Shown: positions 6,088 to 13,073 of the stretch, in pieces
How the letters are laid out: every line of letters begins with the position of its first letter
How positions within the stretch are numbered: the first letter of the stretch is position 1
Source of the DNA: JBASRP01 sp044866075
GTDB taxonomy: Bacteria; Actinomycetota; AC-67
Reading direction: 5' to 3'
Assembly: GCA_044866075.1 (NCBI GenBank)
Contig: JBIOTQ010000140.1
Location: 1-13,672 of the forward strand
Length of the DNA stretch: 13,672 nucleotides
Position numbers and translations under genes: made by a program
Notes under the pieces: model-generated
Told to the model about the DNA's origin: nothing
Database searches by the model: none
Seen by the model: only the letters and a program-made list of their open reading frames with translations

Positions 6088-8883
6088 CTACTTCGAGGCC
6101 GACTCCGCGACGCCGAGCGCCGCCTGCCCCGCCGCCAGCCGAGCGGTCGGCACACGGAAGGGCGAGCAGGACACGTAATCGAGTCCGATCGTGTGGCAGA
6201 ACTTCACCGAGGCGTCCTCGCCGCCGTGCTCGCCGCAGATACCGAAATGGATCTTCGGGTTGGTGATCCTGCCGGCTTCGACGGCCATCCGCATCAGCTC
6301 GCCGACGCCCGGGTCGATCGTCACGAACGGGTTTGCCGGCACGAGCTTGCGCTCCTCGTACTGCGCGAGGAACTTGCCGATGTCGTCGCGTGAGAAGCCG
6401 AACGCCATCTGGGTCAGGTCGTTCGTGCCGAACGAGAAGAAGTCCGCGACCTCTGCGACCTCGCCGGCGGTCACCGCGGCGCGGGGGACCTCGATCATCG
6501 TCCCGAACTCGATGTGGATCTTCTCCCCCGCCGCCTTCATCGCGGCATCGGCGACCGGCTCGAGTTCCTCGCGCATCTGTGCGAGCTCCTCGCGCGTGGC
6601 GACGAGCGGGATCATGATCTCGACGACCGGCTTGCCGCCTTCCGCTTTCACCCGGCACGCCGCCTCCACGATCGCGCGCACCTGCATCGCGTAGAGGCCC
6701 GGTTTCAAGATTCCAAGCCGCACGCCGCGCAGCCCGAGCATCGGGTTCGCCTCGTGCAGGCGGTTGACGGCGGCGAGCAGCTCCTTCTTCTCGTCGAGCT
6801 CCTTGCCGTTCTTTCCGAGCCTCTTCGCTTCCGCCAGCGCGACCTCGACCGCGAGCTGCGTGCGGTCGGGCAGGAACTCGTGCAGCGGGGGGTCGAGCAG
6901 GCGGACGGTCACGGGCACGCCGTCCATCGCCTTGAAGATGCCGACGAAGTCCTCGCGCTGGAGCGGAAGCAGCTCGTCGTAGGCGGACTGCTCCTCTGCC
7001 GGCGTGTCGGCCAGGATCATGCGGCGCACAGCTGCGACGCGCTCCTCGCCGAGGAACATGTGCTCGGTGCGGCACAGGCCGATCCCTTCGGCGCCGCGGC
7101 GGCGCGCGTTTCGGGACTGGTCGGGCGTGTCGGCGTTCGCGCGCACGCGCATGCGCCGGGCCTTGTCGGCGCGCGCCATGAAGCGTTGGTAGGCCTTCCA
7201 CAGCTTCGAGTTCTGCGCGTCCTTGTCGCCGTCGAGCGCGCGCTCGAGCATGCTCGGTTCGAGCGGCAGCTGCTCGGCGTAGACCTCGCCGTCGGTGCCG
7301 TCGATCGTGATCCAGTCGCCCTCGCGCACGGTCGTCGATCCGACGACGAACTGCTTGGCGTCGCGGTCGACGCGGATCGCGTCGGCGCCGCACACGGCGG
7401 GGATGCCCTCCCCGCGCGCCACGACCGCCGCGTGCGAGTTCGTCCCGCCGGCACTGGTGAGGATCCCTTGCGAGGCGACCATGCCGTGGTAGTCGTCCGG
7501 CGTCGTTTCGCGCCGCACGAGGATGACCCTCGCGCCGTCTTGCGCGCGCGCTTGCGCCTCGTCCGCCGTGAACACGACCTGCCCGACGGCCGCGCCCGGC
7601 GACGCGTTGAGACCGCGCGCGACCGGGGTGGCCTTCTGCTTCGCGGCCCGGCTGATGACCGGCTTGAAGAGCTCGTCGAGACGGTTCGGCGACAGACGCA
7701 GCAGGCCCGTCTTCTCGTCGATCAAGCGCTCGGTCGTCATGTCGAGCGCCATGATCCACTCGGCCTGCGCGGTGCGTTTCCCGACGCGGGTCTGCAGCAT
7801 CCAGAGCGTGCCTTGCTCGACGGTGAACTCGACGTCGCACATATCGCGGAAGTGCTTCTCGAGCTTCGCAAGGTTCTTCACGAGTGCGCGCCAGGCCTTC
7901 GGCTGGGTCTTCTCCATCTCGGCGACCGGCAGCGTGTTTCGGATGCCGGCGACGACGTCCTCCCCCTGCGCGTTCGCGAGGTAGTCGCCCGTGGGGACCT
8001 TCTCCCCCGTCGCGGGGTCGCGCGTGAAGACGACGCCGGTGCCCGAGTCCTCACCGCGGTTCCCGAACACCATCGTCTGGACGTTCACCGCGGTGCCGAG
8101 GTCGTCGGAGATCTTGTTCTTGCGCCGGTAGTCCTGCGCGCGCTTGTTGTCCCACGAGCCGAAGACGGCCTCGATCCCCATATGCAGCTGCTCGATCGGG
8201 TCTTGCGGGAACTCACGCTGCGCCTCGCGGCTGATGATGCCCTTGAAAACGTCGACGAGATCACGCAGATCGTCCGTGCTGAGCCCGGTGTCGATGTTCG
8301 TTCCGGCCTTGTCTTTGGCTTCACTCAGAGCGTGCTCGAAGAGCTCGCCCTCGATGCCCATCACGGTCTTGCCGAACATCTGCAGGAGACGGCGGTACGA
8401 ATCCCACGCGAAGCGATCGTCGCTCGTCTGCTTCGTGAGGCCGTCGACGCTCTCGTCGTTGAGCCCAACGTTGAGCACGGTGTCCATCATCCCGGGCATC
8501 GAGAACTTCGCGCCAGAGCGCACCGACACGAGCAGCGGATCGTGCGCGTCGCCGAGGCGACGGCCCATCCGGTTCTCGAGCGAACGCAGATGCTTTGCGA
8601 CCTGATCCTCGAGGCCGGGCGGGAACTTGCGGCTGCCCTTCCGGTACGCGTTGCAGGCCTCGGTCGTGATCGTGAAGCCCGGCGGGACCGGCAGGCCGAG
8701 GTTCGTCATCTCGGCGAGGTTCGCTCCCTTACCGCCGAGCAGGTCTTTCAGATTGGTGTTGCCTTCGGCGAAGTCCCACACCCACTTGCGGGTCCTCGCG
8801 CGCGACGCGGCGGGCTTCCGCGCAGGCTTCTTGGTCGTCTTCCTGGGCTTGCTTCGGCGGGCGGTTTTCGCGGGCACCTGCAT
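6088..8883 (-). CDS. ppdK: Pyruvate, phosphate dikinase
   Basis: Cytosolic enzyme that reversibly converts pyruvate, ATP and phosphate to PEP, AMP and PPi, linking glycolysis and gluconeogenesis. The 931-residue product has the ATP-grasp domain (about 33-350, with LLGGKGANLAEM and VSVRSGAKFSMPGMMDT), the swivelling phosphohistidine domain with catalytic H484 in NSHAAVVAR, and the PEP/pyruvate TIM barrel (about 510-925) with catalytic C883 in GICGEHGGE. Two oddities: residues 1-33 are a Lys/Arg/Ala/Pro tail (14 basic, no acidic residues) not usual in PPDK, and the residue two before the catalytic His is Asn instead of the usual Thr. I chose ATG 8883, preceded by AGGGAGAG; an ATG at 8907 would add eight residues and has no ribosome site. 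The regulatory kinase/phosphatase PDRP is not in this window. Confidence 0.96.
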   Translation of the reverse strand: MQVPAKTARRSKPRKTTKKPARKPAASRARTRKWVWDFAEGNTNLKDLLGGKGANLAEMTNLGLPVPPGFTITTEACNAYRKGSRKFPPGLEDQVAKHLRSLENRMGRRLGDAHDPLLVSVRSGAKFSMPGMMDTVLNVGLNDESVDGLTKQTSDDRFAWDSYRRLLQMFGKTVMGIEGELFEHALSEAKDKAGTNIDTGLSTDDLRDLVDVFKGIISREAQREFPQDPIEQLHMGIEAVFGSWDNKRAQDYRRKNKISDDLGTAVNVQTMVFGNRGEDSGTGVVFTRDPATGEKVPTGDYLANAQGEDVVAGIRNTLPVAEMEKTQPKAWRALVKNLAKLEKHFRDMCDVEFTVEQGTLWMLQTRVGKRTAQAEWIMALDMTTERLIDEKTGLLRLSPNRLDELFKPVISRAAKQKATPVARGLNASPGAAVGQVVFTADEAQARAQDGARVILVRRETTPDDYHGMVASQGILTSAGGTNSHAAVVARGEGIPAVCGADAIRVDRDAKQFVVGSTTVREGDWITIDGTDGEVYAEQLPLEPSMLERALDGDKDAQNSKLWKAYQRFMARADKARRMRVRANADTPDQSRNARRRGAEGIGLCRTEHMFLGEERVAAVRRMILADTPAEEQSAYDELLPLQREDFVGIFKAMDGVPVTVRLLDPPLHEFLPDRTQLAVEVALAEAKRLGKNGKELDEKKELLAAVNRLHEANPMLGLRGVRLGILKPGLYAMQVRAIVEAACRVKAEGGKPVVEIMIPLVATREELAQMREELEPVADAAMKAAGEKIHIEFGTMIEVPRAAVTAGEVAEVADFFSFGTNDLTQMAFGFSRDDIGKFLAQYEERKLVPANPFVTIDPGVGELMRMAVEAGRITNPKIHFGICGEHGGEDASVKFCHTIGLDYVSCSPFRVPTARLAAGQAALGVAESASK

Positions 8884-8980
8884 CACTCTCCCTGGGGGTC
8901 TTCGCATGGCATCTTGTCACAAAGGAGAGCGGACGTTCCGCCCGAGGCAAAAAGCCGGGAGGAATAGGGCCCCGGCCGGT

Positions 8981-8999
8981 ATCGTTCCCCGGCAACGAT
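8981..8999 (+). promoter_or_regulatory. Inverted repeat covering the MFS start codon
   Basis: ATCGTT (8981-8986) and AACGAT (8994-8999) form a perfect 6-bp inverted repeat around a 7-base loop, and the right arm includes the first two bases of the ATG. It could hide the start codon in mRNA or be a small operator. A TATCGT at 8980-8985 could be a -10 box of a nearly leaderless transcript, but no -35 is visible. Confidence 0.3.
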
Positions 9000-10188
9000 G
9001 GCGCGCTCAGAACGACCTCCGCTGGTGACGGCGCCTTTCGTTCTCGTCGTCCTCTCGACGTTCGCGTACTTCTTGTGCGTCGGGATGCTGCTCCCCACGA
9101 TGCCGCGATTCATCGAGGGGCCGCTCGGCGGGACCGACGTTGCCGTCGGACTTTCGGGCGGGGTGTTCAGCCTCGCAGCGGTCGTCCTTCGGCCGTTCAT
9201 GGGCCGGGCCGGCGATCGACGCGGCCGGCGTCCGCTCATCATCTACGGTTCCGCGATCGTCGCCCTGTCGGTCGCGGCCACGAACCTCGTGGAATCGATC
9301 CCGGTTCTGATGATCTTCCGGCTCACGTCCGGAGTCGGCGAGGCCATGTTCTTCGTCGGCGCCGCGGCTGCGGTGAACGACCTCGCGCCCGAGGAGAGGC
9401 GCGGCGAAGCCGTCTCGCTGTTCTCACTTTCGCTGTACGGCGGGCTCTCGTTCGGTCCGATTCTCGGGGAGACGATCCTCGACGGCGGTCACTACGCCGC
9501 GGTGTGGTGGATCGGCGCGGCGATCGGCGCCCTCGCGACGATCCTCGGTCTCTGGGTCAGGGACGCGCGGCCGGAGCGCGGAGGAGGACCGCCCGCCCGC
9601 CTCATCCATCCGGCGGCGATCCTCCCCGGCTTCGTTTTGTTCTGCGCGGTCTGGGGTTTCGCGGCGTTCAGCTCGTTCGTTACGCTCTACGCGATCGACG
9701 ACCTCGGCATGAGCGGGGCGCGCTTCGTCTTCTTCACGTACTCATTCACGGTGTTGATGATCAGGCTGTTCGGCGCGCGCATCCCCGACATCCTCGGCTC
9801 GCGTCGGGCGGCGTCGATCGCGACGTCGACGGTCGCGGCCGGCATGCTCGTGATCGCGATCTGGCAACAGCCGATCGGGCTGTACCTCGGCTCGTTCGTG
9901 TTCGGCATCGGCCAGGCGTTCGCGTTCCCGGCGCTGATGACCCTCGCGGTCCGCGGCGCTCCGGCGCACGAGCGCGGCGCCGTCGTCGGGACGTATTCCG
10001 CGTTCGTCGACCTCGCGTTCGGTGCGGGAGCGCTTTCTCTGGGACCGGTGGCGCACGGCCTCGGCTACCCGGCGACCTTCGCGGTATCCGCCGCGATCGC
10101 GTTCGCCGGGCTCGTGCTCTTGCGTGTCCGGGTACGCGAAAGGGGAGCGCCGACAGGAGCATTGGAAGCCGCGCCCGAATTCCCGTGA
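8998..10188 (+). CDS. MFS transporter, drug-efflux-like
   Basis: A 396-residue membrane protein with about 12 hydrophobic segments. MFS motif A is clear in GRAGDRRGRRPL (69-80), and GEAMFFVGAAAAVNDLAPEERRG in transmembrane segments 4-5, quoted here as GEAMFFVGAAAAV and NDLAPEERRG, is typical of efflux-type MFS_1 proteins. Substrate unknown. The start at ATG 8998 is the first after an in-frame stop at 8965; no Shine-Dalgarno is close, so translation may be near-leaderless. It is divergent from ppdK across 114 bases and convergent with glyS, its stop lying only four bases from the glyS stop with no terminator between. It is not closely similar to the exporter at 4563-5852. Confidence 0.92.
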   Translation: MARSERPPLVTAPFVLVVLSTFAYFLCVGMLLPTMPRFIEGPLGGTDVAVGLSGGVFSLAAVVLRPFMGRAGDRRGRRPLIIYGSAIVALSVAATNLVESIPVLMIFRLTSGVGEAMFFVGAAAAVNDLAPEERRGEAVSLFSLSLYGGLSFGPILGETILDGGHYAAVWWIGAAIGALATILGLWVRDARPERGGGPPARLIHPAAILPGFVLFCAVWGFAAFSSFVTLYAIDDLGMSGARFVFFTYSFTVLMIRLFGARIPDILGSRRAASIATSTVAAGMLVIAIWQQPIGLYLGSFVFGIGQAFAFPALMTLAVRGAPAHERGAVVGTYSAFVDLAFGAGALSLGPVAHGLGYPATFAVSAAIAFAGLVLLRVRVRERGAPTGALEAAPEFP

Positions 10189-10192
10189 ACTG

Positions 10193-11596
10193 CTAGAGCG
10201 TCGTCAGGCGCTCTCCGAGATACGCGACGAGCTCCTCGATCTTCATCCGGTCCTGCGTCATCGAATCCCGCTCACGCACCGTTACCGCGTGGTCGTCGAG
10301 CGTGTCGAAGTCGATCGTGACGCAGTACGGCGTTCCGATCTCGTCCTGACGGCGGTAGCGCCGCCCGATCGACCCGGCGTCGTCGTAGTCGATCATCCAG
10401 TGTTGCCGGAGCGGCTCGGCCACCTCGCGCGCCGGCGGCACCAGCTTCTCGTTACGCGACAGCGGCAGCACGGCGACCTTGATGGGCGCGATCGCCGGAT
10501 GGAACTTCATCACGACGCGTTTCTCGGTCTTGCCCGAGGCGGTCGGCGCCTCCTCTTCCGTGTAGGCGTCGATCAGGAACGCGAGCGTCGCGCGGTCGGC
10601 GCCGGCTGCGGGCTCGATCACGTACGGGATGTAGCGCTCGTTCGTCTCCTGGTCGAAGAACGAGAGGTCCTGTCCGCTGAACTCCGAATGGCGCTTCAGG
10701 TCGAAGTCCGTGCGGTTGGCGATCCCTTCGAGCTCGCCCCAGTCGGTGAACGGGAACGCGTACTCGATGTCGACGGTGCGCTTGGAGTAGTGGGATAGCT
10801 CATCCTGTTCGTGTTCGCGCAGTCGCAGGTTCTCCTCGCTGATCCCGTAGCGCGTGTACCAGGACATGCGCTCCTTGATCCAGTAATCGTGCCATTCTTC
10901 GTCGGTCCCCGCCTTGCAAAAGAACTCCATCTCCATCTGCTCGAACTCGCGCGTGCGGTACACGAAATTGCCCGGCGTGATCTCGTTGCGGAACGACTTG
11001 CCGACCTGCGCGATGCCGAACGGGATCTTCTTGCGCGTGGTGGTCTGCACGTTGAGGAAGTTCACGAAGATGCCCTGCGCGGTCTCGGGGCGGAGCCACG
11101 CGATCGCGGAGTCGTCCTCCACCGGCCCGAGGTATGTCTTGAACATCAGGTTGAAGTTGCGGGGGTCGGTGAACGTTTTGTTGCCGCAGTTCGGACAGCG
11201 CGGGCCCTTCGCCATGTCGACCGTCTGACCTTCGCCGCCTTCCTCGTGACCCGACTGCGGCGCGTGGAAGCCGGGGAGGTGATCGGCTCGGAACCTCTGA
11301 TGGCAGTTCAGGCACTCGACGAGTGGATCGCTGAACGTCTCGACGTGACCCGACGCTTCCCACGTTCGCGGGTGCATCAAGATCGCGGCGTCCAAGCCGA
11401 CCACGTCCTCGCGCAGTTGCACCATGTGACGCCACCACGCGTTCTTGACGTTGCGCTTGAGCTCGACGCCGACGGGGCCGTAGTCCCACGTGGAGCGGAG
11501 GCCGCCGTAGATCTCCGACGAGGGGAAGATCAACCCGCGTCGCTTGCAGAGGTTGACGATCGTGTCCATGGAGACGGCCATGGTCCGCGGCATCAT
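10193..11596 (-). CDS. glyS: Glycyl-tRNA synthetase, alpha2 (single-chain) type
   Basis: Charges tRNA-Gly. The 467-residue class II synthetase has the N-terminal LCKRRGLIFPSSEIYGG, paired cysteines of the zinc-like insert (C95, C98 and C134, C137), motif 2 with FRNE (202-205) followed by the REFEQMEMEFF segment, motif 3 with GADR (332-335), and an HGTP anticodon-binding domain from about 369 (APIKVAVLPLSRNEKL). This is the archaeal/eukaryotic-like homodimer type used by actinobacteria, not the alpha2beta2 GlyQ/GlyS type. The start at ATG 11596 overlaps the Nudix stop (ATGATG); ATG codons at 11593, 11581 and 11569 are alternatives. Neither has a strong ribosome site, suggesting coupling to the Nudix gene. 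Confidence 0.96.
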   Translation of the reverse strand: MMPRTMAVSMDTIVNLCKRRGLIFPSSEIYGGLRSTWDYGPVGVELKRNVKNAWWRHMVQLREDVVGLDAAILMHPRTWEASGHVETFSDPLVECLNCHQRFRADHLPGFHAPQSGHEEGGEGQTVDMAKGPRCPNCGNKTFTDPRNFNLMFKTYLGPVEDDSAIAWLRPETAQGIFVNFLNVQTTTRKKIPFGIAQVGKSFRNEITPGNFVYRTREFEQMEMEFFCKAGTDEEWHDYWIKERMSWYTRYGISEENLRLREHEQDELSHYSKRTVDIEYAFPFTDWGELEGIANRTDFDLKRHSEFSGQDLSFFDQETNERYIPYVIEPAAGADRATLAFLIDAYTEEEAPTASGKTEKRVVMKFHPAIAPIKVAVLPLSRNEKLVPPAREVAEPLRQHWMIDYDDAGSIGRRYRRQDEIGTPYCVTIDFDTLDDHAVTVRERDSMTQDRMKIEELVAYLGERLTTL

Positions 11597-12000
11597 ATCC
11601 GAGGAATCTCGGCGATCCGGGAGACCAGGCGCCGGTCGTGCGCGTAGTCGAGCAACTCGCGCGCCTCGTCCACGGTGAGCCATCGCACCTCGTCGACCTC
11701 GTCGTTCGGAGAGAACTCACCGCCGATCGGACGCATCACGAAATACACCACCGTCTTCGGCCGGCCGTGGCGGTCTTGGTACGAGACCGACCCCGCGCGG
11801 CCCTCGATGACACAGCGGAGGCCCGCCTCCTCCTCGACCTCGCGGAGTGCGCCATCCTCGTCGGACTCCCCCGGGTCGAGCTTCCCCTTGGGCAGCGTCC
11901 AGTCGCCGTACTTCGGGCGGTGGATGACGGCAACCTCTTCCGTGCCGTCGTCGCGCGTGCGATGAACGACGCCGCCGGCGGCGCGAACGATCTCGGTCAC
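11593..12000 (-). CDS. Nudix hydrolase
   Basis: A 135-residue single-domain protein with a perfect Nudix box at 39-61: G39, E45, R53-E54, E57-E58 and G60 fit GX5EX7REUXEEXGU. It hydrolyses a nucleoside diphosphate linked to another group. The start of the protein (AAGGVVHRTRDDGTEEVAVIH) resembles the N-terminal domain of actinobacterial MutT1-type proteins, here without the histidine-phosphatase domain; an Ap4A hydrolase is the other main option. The start is GTG at 12000, 17 bases after the RIO kinase stop, with a weak GAGG close upstream. The stop overlaps the glyS start, so the three genes are probably co-transcribed. Substrate is not determined by sequence. Confidence 0.92.
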   Translation of the reverse strand: MTEIVRAAGGVVHRTRDDGTEEVAVIHRPKYGDWTLPKGKLDPGESDEDGALREVEEEAGLRCVIEGRAGSVSYQDRHGRPKTVVYFVMRPIGGEFSPNDEVDEVRWLTVDEARELLDYAHDRRLVSRIAEIPRI

Positions 12001-12017
12001 GACCTCAGCCTAATGCG

Positions 12018-12824
12018 TCAACGCCGCGCCTCGAACAGATCGCGCATCCGCAGATCGAACGCTTCGTTGACCAGCTCGACGAAGAGGTCCTCCGCGTCGA
12101 CCTCCAAGCCCTTCCGCACGAACCACGCGCACATCGTGACGACGTCGTGGTGAAGCAGGTCGGTGAAGTCCTCGTTCTCGAGAATCGTGACCCCTTGCGG
12201 CATATCGATCACCCACAGCCGTTGGTGCCAAAACAGCACGTTGTAGGGCGAGAGGTCGGCGTGGACGATGCCGGCGCGTGTGAACGTGCGCAGTGCCTCC
12301 CGCACCTGCGCGTAGAGGTCCGGGAGAGCCGACCGATCGACTCGCGCGTCGACGAGACGCGGCGCGGCTTGCTCCTCGTCGCCGACGAACTCCATCAGGA
12401 AACCGTCGTCGCGCCGCTCGACCGGATACGGCACCGAAGCGCCGGCCGTCCACACGGTCTTCAGCGTCTCGTATTCGGCATCTATCCATCTCTCGGCGAG
12501 CACCTTGCGCCCGTAGACGGTCTTCTGGTCCATCGCCAGCTGCATACTCCGTCCGCCCATGGGCCGCCGCAAGCCGCCCCGGTCCCGCACCAGCCCGTCG
12601 ATCCGCCGATGCGCTCGATAGATCGCGTCGTTGCGGAACGCCCGCTGCTCGACCGGACGGTATTTCTTCGCGGCGAGCAGGCACGAACGATCGTGGCCGT
12701 GCCGCCGGATCAGGTGAACGTCCGCCTCCTTGCCGGACTTGAGCAGGCCGATCTCTTCGTCGTCGGTGTAGTCCTCGGTGATGATGTGGGACGGCACAGG
12801 CCGTCCGTCTTCGGTACGAGTCAT
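12018..12824 (-). CDS. RIO-family atypical serine/threonine kinase
   Basis: A 268-residue RIO-domain protein. The P-loop replacement is SGKEADV (30-36), the ATP-site lysine is K53 in AAKKYR, the helix RAFRNDAIYRAHRRID (from about 61) matches the RIO1 type, the catalytic loop is HADLSPYN (188-195; D190, N195), and the metal-binding aspartate is D207 in IDMPQ. All catalytic residues are present, so it should bind ATP. The well-known RIO1/RIO2 proteins act in ribosome maturation in archaea and eukaryotes; bacterial homologues are poorly characterised and the substrate is unknown. ATG 12824 has AGGAG eight bases upstream. It heads a probable operon with the Nudix hydrolase and glyS. Confidence 0.93.
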   Translation of the reverse strand: MTRTEDGRPVPSHIITEDYTDDEEIGLLKSGKEADVHLIRRHGHDRSCLLAAKKYRPVEQRAFRNDAIYRAHRRIDGLVRDRGGLRRPMGGRSMQLAMDQKTVYGRKVLAERWIDAEYETLKTVWTAGASVPYPVERRDDGFLMEFVGDEEQAAPRLVDARVDRSALPDLYAQVREALRTFTRAGIVHADLSPYNVLFWHQRLWVIDMPQGVTILENEDFTDLLHHDVVTMCAWFVRKGLEVDAEDLFVELVNEAFDLRMRDLFEARR

Positions 12825-12908
12825 CGCGATGTCTCCTCGCTTGAGTGGGACGTGGACGTGAACCCACCACGAGGAGCGCGAACGAGAGCGGCTCTAGGGG
12901 AAGCCGGA

Positions 12909-12959
12909 TCAGCGAGCGGCCGGGTCGCGGCGGGCAGGGCGACGGAAGCTCTCCTGCAT
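12909..12959 (-). CDS. Possible 16-residue leader peptide upstream of the RIO kinase
   Basis: ATG 12959 to TGA encodes MQESFRRPARRDPAAR. It is preceded by AGGAGG nine bases upstream (12974-12969), the strongest Shine-Dalgarno in the window and stronger than that of the downstream gene. It lies in the predicted transcript leader, 84 bases before the RIO start. Six of 16 residues are arginine. It could be a regulatory leader peptide, a real small protein, or chance; I do not recognise it. Confidence 0.35.
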   Translation of the reverse strand: MQESFRRPARRDPAAR

Positions 12960-13018
12960 CCGTCACCACCTCCTCCGCTCGGGCCCGCTAGGCGCGGGCG
13001 ACCTTCGACCGACGCTGC

Positions 13019-13047
13019 AGTATGGACGGGCGTGAAGCCCGACGCAA
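13019..13047 (-). promoter_or_regulatory. Candidate promoter of the RIO-Nudix-glyS operon
   Basis: On the minus strand: -35 TTGCGT (13047-13042), 17-base spacer, -10 CATACT (13024-13019), start near 13012. The spacer contains a 4-bp inverted repeat GGGC-GTGAA-GCCC (13028-13040), which could be an operator or chance. Correct spacing and location; moderate consensus match. Confidence 0.4.
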
Positions 13048-13054
13048 GGCATTT

Positions 13055-13073
13055 CGAAACATCGGCGAAACAT
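13055..13073 (+). promoter_or_regulatory. 8-bp direct repeat between divergent genes
   Basis: CGAAACAT occurs at 13055-13062 and 13066-13073, an 11-bp period or about one helical turn. The right copy overlaps the ATG of the acetyltransferase and both lie just upstream of the -35 of the RIO operon. The left copy adjoins the palindrome TTTCGAAA (13052-13059). The layout fits a regulator binding site serving both genes; the regulator is unknown. Confidence 0.35.

Noticed and set aside
6514..8967. 817-codon plus-strand open frame opposite ppdK
   Set aside because: Entirely antisense to a conserved enzyme with all catalytic motifs. The length comes from G/C third-position bias; the His/Arg/Leu/Asp-rich product matches no domain I know.
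10800..11720. 306-codon minus-strand frame within glyS
   Set aside because: Shadow frame of the glycyl-tRNA synthetase, with no motifs and Arg-rich composition.
12010..12969. 319-codon minus-strand frame with a GTG beside a strong AGGAGG
   Set aside because: It overlaps the RIO kinase in another frame and has an Arg-rich, domain-less product. The AGGAGG lies too close to its GTG and fits the short ATG leader ORF better.
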